From the NCBI GenBank assembly GCA_026874595.1, contig CM049318.1:28236956-28300955 (forward strand): a DNA stretch of 64,000 bases, in the 5' to 3' direction. The position numbers were made by a program, and so were the translations under genes. The notes below the pieces were generated by a model. The model made no database searches and was not told the DNA's origin. It worked only from the letters and a program-made list of their open reading frames with translations. This document shows positions 57,615 to 64,000 of the stretch, one piece after another; position 1 is the first letter of the stretch; every line of letters starts with the position of its first letter. This stretch comes from Sipunculus nudus. Taxonomy: Eukaryota > Annelida > Sipuncula > Golfingiida > Sipunculidae.

Positions 57615-58745
57615 ATGTGTTTATGATTCCAGTGTCACAAAAAGGCTTGTAAATTGTTGATCTAGTGTATCAATATGGCACCTGAATGAAAAAAAACAAT
57701 GCTTGAAACATAAAAAAATTTAAGACTTCACAAGTTGTTCTGTTGACACCATTAAACACGGTAGGTTTTAAAGTGAGTGTCTAGTTTGTGTTTGATTTCA
57801 CTTGACCAAACCTACGATGTTGGCTGGCTGGACTTGTAGAGTTTGCCTAATACAAATACAAATATGCTAGGTTGTATCACTTAACCAAATAGAAATACAA
57901 GTGAGTGATGTTAAATACAGATACAAGGCATTAAATACAAACACAAATAAATGGTTACACAGAAAATTGATTCCTTTTCAGCACCACAGATATATTTCAT
58001 GTGTACTTGTGATGTATACCAGTATTCATGTATTACTCACAAATTCTTGAGTTTATCCTCACATATTATCTATTATCATCAGAAAGTCTGTAAAAAATCA
58101 CTTTTGATTTGAAGGAACAGAAACACTGGAAGCTATCACTTGAGTTTTCAGGGGTTAGGTAGTACACACCTAAGTTTAATTTAGTAGCTAGATGTGTGGA
58201 GCATATGAAAGATATGGATATGTATTTATAAGATTTTCTACATTATATGATCAGATACATCAAATACTGTGATAAAATACAAATGCAATTATTTTGCACA
58301 ACACAAATACAGATTCAAATACAAATAAACACTGTGCCTGTATTTAAATACAAATGTAAATATGCATTTGACTGTAACCATGGCATGCTCATGGATAAGG
58401 TCTATTGGACAGAATTTATTTGCTAAAATACAATCTGGTAACTTAAACACATTGGTATCACATTTCTTCAATAGAGCAATATCCTTTCAGGATGTGTTGA
58501 CTCTGTTTGACTGCATGCAGTAATGTAAGTAAATTAGGCACTGAATCAGGGTTTATTCATATTCATATGCTTCATATACTAATTATCCATGCAATTTTCA
58601 AGTGAGATCACAAAAAAGACAAAACACATGAAACTTGAAATGTCAAGAATTTCCAGTCTTATAAACATGATTCATATACAGTATCACTTATCTTCATGTT
58701 ATCACTCTGTACATTTGTAGCTCTGTTTAAATATTACATTTACAG
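57615..58745 (+). other. OXNAD1 intron 4 remainder
   Basis: Contains many 'aaatacaaat'-type short direct repeats (57850-57960, 58255-58350) of unclear origin; otherwise nothing recognised. Confidence 0.5.
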
Positions 58746-58973
58746 TGTAAAGCTGGGACGGAGGTTTTGATGCGTGCTGGGGGTAGCTTTCACTATGACC
58801 CTGATGATGGGACACCATTACATGACCTTTTGCTGATCGCTGGAGGTATAGGGATCAACCCGCTGTTGTCAATACTACATCATGCGGTGGACCTCCAGAA
58901 GTCTGGTGGCAGAGGGCTCAAGAATCTTATGTTAATGTACACAGCCTGCTCTCAGCAGGAGCTAGTGTTTAAG
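58746..58973 (+). CDS. OXNAD1: OXNAD1 exon 5: NAD-binding site
   Basis: This phase 0-0 exon lies between TTTACAG and TTTAAG/GTAAGG. Residues 131-206 include R-A-G-G-S-F at the barrel end and L-L-L-I-A-G163-G-I-G-I-N-P169-L-L-S-I-L, the GGxGxxP nucleotide-binding turn of the NAD(P)H domain. The segment continues to the second Rossmann strand (L-M-L-M-Y-T-A) and Q-E-L-V-F-K. All expected core residues are present. Confidence 0.95.
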
Positions 58974-59114
58974 GTAAGGGTCCTTGTTAATGTACCATTA
59001 GCACTGACAGTAATTTGATAATTAAAGAATTGAAACCTGTGTGCATCTCCACAATAGTTCACATAGTACATGTTTGTGATACCTACCATATTTAACCTAA
59101 CAGCAGCCCTGTCT

Positions 59115-62100
59115 TAATAGGTCTCCCAATCTCATGATTTGGTGGTTCCACTCAGTTTGTGTGGGGGAGACATGTTGTGTTTGGTCTGTTGGCGTTGGCG
59201 TCTGTAGTTGTTGGCTGTGTCATTTCTTGTGAACGTGATAACTTCCGAACAACTCAACATTTTATCATGAAATTTCAAATAAAATTGTTTCTACCAATAT
59301 CTCAGACCTTCATCATCAAGGTTAAATAAGCTGAAATAGGAATGGATTGTGAACCCCAGAACTTTTTAAGTTTTGCATATTTTTTCCTCAAATTTGAAAC
59401 ACTTATTGTTTCAACCAAGTTCTTTGAAGAGTCCAGAAACTGATGACCTTGACCTGGATCTTCAAGATCAAATTAGCCAAATAGAAATTATTGGTGATGC
59501 TATAACTTTTGAACCCCACAATATATTTTCATAAAATTTGACTGTTGAAATGATTCTACCAATATCTTTGCAGAGTTTAAAACAAGGGACCTATGGGTCA
59601 CGACGCTCAGCTGTTATATATGATAAAAAAATATTATTTAGAAATGAGGCACATGCTGGTTTTGTGTGGTAATAAATATAAGCTGTATTATGAGTTGTTG
59701 TTTAGCTTATGTATGATTTTGATAGTACCTTTGGAGACAGGGAAGAGGATTGATTTCATTTATTTTATTAACAAATGGAGTACTACTGTCACACAGATTT
59801 TGACTTGGCCATATAACTTATAAGCAGAACATATAATATAAGAGTTTAACTATTTATTAAAAAAATTACAAATATTGTCCCAAATATAATTTTTATTAAA
59901 AATAATAAGAGAATCATATGATTTTTTAAAATGAAATATAACTGATATGATTATTAAAATAATATTAAAGAATATATTCATGAATGCATTCATGAATACA
60001 TTTTGAAAGTATTTGCACGAGTATTCATATACTTTCATTTTTTCCTGAATTCCCATTCTTTATGCAAGAAATTTTATAATGGAGTACATAATCATATTCG
60101 TATTTAAATACAATTACAAAGTATTCGCACCATGTCTGGTATTTATTCAGTTTTCACCAAACAATGATGTTGAGAATCCAGAATATACAAAATTCACACA
60201 TTTAAATAATGATCATAAGTACCTGGTTTTATGGCTTTTATTTATATTAAAAAATAACTGTAAAAAATTCATTTTGGACTAATTTCACATCAGTGTACAC
60301 ACTAGACATCTAGGAATCTAGATTAATATTATCAACTGCATCTTTGTCTATCATTAATTTCCTTTATATAATCCTTAATGATTAGTAATGAATAATATGA
60401 TTTACTTCTTTATCATTAAAAATGAACTGAAAAATGCCATAGGTGACTGCATGGTGTTATTTGGAATATGTGACATTCTACCCATCGATACAAGATTCTT
60501 ATATCATCAGTAACTGCAAGTTAATTTCCTGTTATTATAAACTAACAAATTCCTTTTCTATTTTTCTTTAATTTGTTATTTAAAACCAATAAAAATTTAT
60601 TAATTTATTGTTTATTGTTATGTTGTTGGTTAAAACTACTAGATGAGCTGGGTTGAACACCTGGATCAACTGTGGCTGGCCATAAGCTGCCTGGATTCTC
60701 CCCTCAAGCGTGCATAATTTGATGAAAGGTCAACAAGGTCAACATACAGGTGACTCAAGAGGGGCTGGAGAGAGCCAAAGTCTGACAGGGTCCCATAAAA
60801 AACATTAATAAAAGCTACAATATTTGGCAAATTTCTTTTAGCTTTCTAAACTAAAAAGCTAAAATCCTTATGTGTGCATGATATGAAAATTATATCAACA
60901 GTGCTCACGGGAAACAAACGTGCCATGGTCACAGTTGGGCAAAATTTAAGGTACTAATTTTATATTTATACTAATAACTTATAAAATTTGAAAAATTCAG
61001 AACTAATTTTGGGTATTCAATTGAATCTTGATTAAATAATGTTACATCCCTGACAAAAAAGATCTCTAGCTTCAGCAATGCCCTTGTTAAGGGAGTAAAT
61101 ATATTTCTTGATTTTTTACAAAGTGCATTATGTTTGGGCCCATAACTTAAAAAAAATACACAATACTGACATCATTTCTTGCATGTGCATAGTGAATGTA
61201 TAGAAAAATATGTATATTATATATGATCAAAGTCAGATCAGTGGTTTTGATATTAGGCAGTCTTAAAGTGTAACATTGGGTTTTTAATGGAAAAATGAAG
61301 TTTTTCATTGATATCTTGAAGGAATTAAGTCCTAGTGACCAAATTCTTGGCATGGTAGGGGATTTTGGAGAAATCTAACTGTATGCCAAATTTAAGGAAC
61401 TTAGAGCTGAAGCTCGGGAGCTGAGCTCTAGCAAACTGCATAACACTAGCAATATGTGACATGGTGCTTGAAAACTTGAATAAAATCTACAGTTTTTGAT
61501 CAACTGGTTTCAAATTTTTGGTGTTAACAGTTGAAATGCTAACAAAAACATGCTGTGAAAATTAAATCCACAGCAGTTACAGCAAAAAAACGTGCCATGG
61601 TCAAAGTTGGGCAAAATTTAAGGTACCAATTTTTTATTTTTGCTAATATTTTTAAAAATTTAAAAGATTTTGATCTAATTTTGGGTATACAATTTAATTT
61701 TGATTAATTAAATTAATATTACTGGAAAAAAAGTGCTTAGCTTTAACAAGTTTTGTGTTAAGTGATAAAATTTCTTTCCTGATTATTTACAAAATGCATT
61801 ATGTTTGGGCCCATAACTTTTTTAAATTAAATAATACAGACCTAATTTCTGGCATGTACATAGGAATTATATAGAGGATTATTTATAGGAAATATGAGGA
61901 AAAACAGATGATTGGTTTTGATATTAGGCAGTCCTAAAGTGTGAAAATAGGTTTTTAATAAAAAATTGAGGTTTTTCCTTAATTTCTTAAAGGAATGAAG
62001 TAGCAAAGACCCAGTTTTCGGCTTGGTAGGAGATCTTGGGGACATCTAACATTATGCTGAATTTTGGATTCCTAGGTCTTACGGTTTCAAAACGTGCCAC

Positions 62101-62523
62101 ATCTACGGACGGACGGACGGACGGACGGACGGACAGACGGACGGACGACGGACAATGGACCACGACTATAGCTCAGATGACTTATAGTCAGCTGAGCTAA
62201 AAAACTGATGACCTTGACCTTCATCATCATGGTCAAATAGGCCAAATAAAAATTGTTTGTGAACTCCATAACTTTTAAAGTATCACATATTTTCTCCTTA
62301 AATATAAACACTCATTGTTACAACCAAGTTATTTGACAAGTTCACAAACTGGTGACCTTCACCTGGATCTTCAAGGTAAAATCAGTTGGAACAGAACTTA
62401 TTTGTGAATGCTTTGACTTTTGATGAAGTATAGGTATTTTTTTTCTCAAATTTGGGGATGGGAGGTCCAGAGGGAGGGGAGACATATATCTGTTTTTGCA
62501 TTGCAAAAACAACCTAATTCTAG
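59115..62523 (+). mobile_element. HINE-like element (outer), 3' end CTAG
   Basis: The head near 59119 ('gtctcccaatctcatgatttgg..gggggagac') and roughly 145-bp 'gatgaccttgacctggatcttcaaggt' monomers run to about 59582 and resume at 62199. The 3' side has 'gggaggggagac', a 9-bp-arm hairpin GTTTTTGCA/TGCAAAAAC (62492-62510) and CTAG (62520-62523). It is the same family as 16784-17403. The exact 5' base is uncertain. Confidence 0.6.
59583..62198 (-). mobile_element. AGCTCAGCTGAC-family HINE-like element (nested, minus strand)
   Basis: Read on the minus strand it starts AGCTCAGCTGACTATAAGTC, folds with ATCTGAGCTATAG, and passes a (GTCC)n tract (about 62105-62152). It ends CAGCTGAGCGTCGTGACCCA..GGTCCCTTG at 59583. 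Two core monomers of about 672 bp are clear ('gtttgggcccataactt' at 61133 and 61805; 'gatattaggcagtc' at 61248 and 61920). It splits the monomer array of the surrounding element. Confidence 0.75.
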
Positions 62524-63560
62524 TTTGTCATTGTTATAGTTTGTTCCACTGCCCTGGTCCCCTTGGATTTTCTCGGTTTTATTTTGTAAGGTAAACAAAT
62601 CCAAAATATTTGGCAACAAGTCAGAAAGAGGAAAATGGTTAAATAATTTTGAGAACATCAAAACTTATTTTATTTATTTTTCTTGTAAACATTTAATTTT
62701 AAGGTGGAATATGAGAAACAAGTCTACATTTAATGACATCTTTCCACAATCCATGTGAAAGGGACATTGCAGGGAAGTAATTATGATGTTGTAACAGGTG
62801 TTACTTACTAAATAGGCACCAGTTACTATTGGACCAATAAGCAAGAGCTGCTGGTTCCTATTTACTGTGAGGGCCGTATTCTCTTGGTACATGCACTTCA
62901 CTATTATTTCACACATTACATCATCAACAGATCCCTGATGGATTAACAATGGTTACTCGTCAGGGATGCCATGAGACGTGGGTATATATGAGACAAATTA
63001 AGCAGATCTTTAAGTGAATAACATGTGTATCAGAAGCAGGCATAATACCAAAAATTAAGCGCTTTCTTCTTGCAGCATCTACATGGTCCAAATTTTGTTA
63101 GACAATTTTTTCTTACCTTAATATTTTGAAAGAAAAACAGCTGAATGGAAGTCCTGAAATGGATTTTAGTAGACCAAAGTTACCAATCATAAAGTATCAA
63201 ATCAGTCTTATTTTCTTGTACAAATGTGCATTCTTTAGGGATCAGAATGTCACATACAGTAATTGAAAAGTTAACCAACCAGAGTAATTGTAAGTCGAAT
63301 ACAGTAATTTCAAGTTTCCAAGGAGATCTTGACAAATTGATATCCAATCCTTCTCATTTGATAAGTGAAAGATTTCTAGTCCAAGTGTATATGAAAAATG
63401 CTTGATGAAAAACAAATGATATGATATATTGATGGTATGATGAGCATAATGGCAATTGGTAGGCAAAGAAACATCTGTAGGGACAATAAGAAAACCATTC
63501 AGTCCCTGAACTAAAATTATCTAGAAAATTTGATAAAGGTGCATTTGCTTTTGTATTCAG
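62524..63560 (+). other. OXNAD1 intron 5 remainder
   Basis: A short hairpin 'aaataggcaccag..ctggttcctattt' (about 62811-62861) is the only structure noted. Long minus-strand frames here are antisense noise. Confidence 0.45.
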
Positions 63561-63657
63561 GAGGATATTCAGCAGATCAGTCAGGCACAGGAGAAGTTCA
63601 GACATCAGTTTTTCATTACCAGAGGTCCAGTCCCAGCAGATCAACCAGATGTCACAG
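63561..63657 (+). CDS. OXNAD1: OXNAD1 exon 6 (gene continues past the window)
   Basis: The exon follows TTTTGTATTCAG in phase 0 and leaves ACAG/GTAACA in phase 1. Residues 207-239 (E-D-I-Q-Q-I-S...F-R-H-Q-F-F-I-T-R) correspond to the helix and strand after the GGxGxxP turn. The C-terminal part, including the usual C-G-P-P-x-M motif and the aromatic end, is not in the window. Confidence 0.88.
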
Positions 63658-64000
63658 GTAACATAAATTACCTTTGTAATTACCACCAATTGCTTTTCTC
63701 TAAAGGATAAGTCCATTGGCCAGGTGGATGCATATTCTGTTTGATCAGGATGGTAGTAAGCAGATAATAAGAATGACATATTTTTATGCTTTCTGGATTT
63801 CAGGATTTATATTCAGGGGGCCAGGAATAATCCAGAAGTCAGCAACTGTCACTGAGACATAAAGGCAAATGTCCTGATTGTATCTGCTGAAACTAAGTTT
63901 GGTGGATTACAATGTTTTCATGTTTTTCATTTGTCTTTAATAGGAGTGGTTTTAAGTATCAGTCTGAAAATTTACATGTCTATAGATCTAAGATGGCTAT
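63658..64000 (+). other. OXNAD1 intron 6, partial
   Basis: No further OXNAD1 exon is seen. The last 60 bases resemble the core repeat of 27540-27950. Confidence 0.5.

Noticed and set aside
62087-62311. Minus-strand frame with Arg-Pro-Ser-Val repeats
   Set aside because: Translation of the (GTCC)n microsatellite in a Helentron-like element.
63354-63779. 141-codon minus-strand frame
   Set aside because: It is antisense to OXNAD1 exon 6 and flanking intron; the plus-strand exon has proper splice sites and homology.
63804-63861. Possible further OXNAD1 exon after TTTCAG
   Set aside because: In the required phase it ends at a stop after about 19 codons and has none of the expected C-terminal motifs.

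Overview
The window is a repeat-rich animal genome segment with intron-split genes. It is most probably from a bivalve mollusc. The organism call is inference: it rests on the dense AT-rich introns, the abundance of Helentron/HINE-like elements whose cores carry 'aaggtcaaggtca'-type tandem repeats, the elements opening with tgcccccgcc or AGCTCAGCTGAC hairpins, and a tRNA-headed SINE. All of these are typical of bivalve genomes. Almost every short open reading frame here is noise in repeats. The real coding content lies in short exons joined by phase-consistent splice sites.

Two genes on the + strand can be read exon by exon. Gene 1 (about 9.16-35.5 kb; start codon 9251, stop 34537-34539) encodes a 716-residue protein with a complete protein kinase-like domain (about residues 183-460). 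All the expected catalytic residues are present: K218, E229, D307/K309/N312, D328 in a DYG motif, PPE 350-352, D372 and R447. A proline-rich N-terminal part and a long Ser/Thr/Gly/Gln-rich tail flank the domain. I do not recognise the subfamily. Its last intradomain junction appears to use a rare AT-AC intron, its last coding exon has a TAG-CAG tandem acceptor, and a 3' UTR intron seems to begin at the base right after the stop codon. Gene 2 (first exon about 49.45 kb, running off the right edge) is OXNAD1, a mitochondrial FAD/NAD-binding oxidoreductase-like protein. Six exons are visible, including a short first exon with a mitochondrial-type presequence at a perfect YY1-type AANATGGCNGC start.

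Layout. 0-1.6 kb: one candidate minus-strand exon. 1.6-8.8 kb: a roughly 1.84-kb unit present three times in tandem, each copy with an ETS + E-box + CCAAT promoter-like block and a conserved donor. These may be triplicated first exons of gene 1, and later transposons have split the copies. 9.2-35 kb: gene 1, its introns packed with TA-flanked TIR elements, HINE-like elements (one 3.5 kb long with a four-monomer higher-order repeat), foldback MITEs and a TTAA-flanked MITE. 35.5-49 kb: intergenic, with a second copy of the TTAA MITE, a SINE, palindromes, a decayed Mutator-like transposase and many AT/AAT/C/G microsatellites. 49.4-64 kb: OXNAD1, whose first intron holds a hAT element that was itself hit by a 56-bp-TIR foldback element. 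Intron 5 holds one HINE-like element inserted in another.

The most striking themes are the repeated Helentron architecture (5' hairpin, 3' copy of the first arm, small 3' hairpin, CTAG/CTTG/CTAA end) found in unrelated sequences, the promoter/first-exon triplication, and the AT-AC intron. No rRNA, bona fide tRNA, CRISPR or viral gene was seen.
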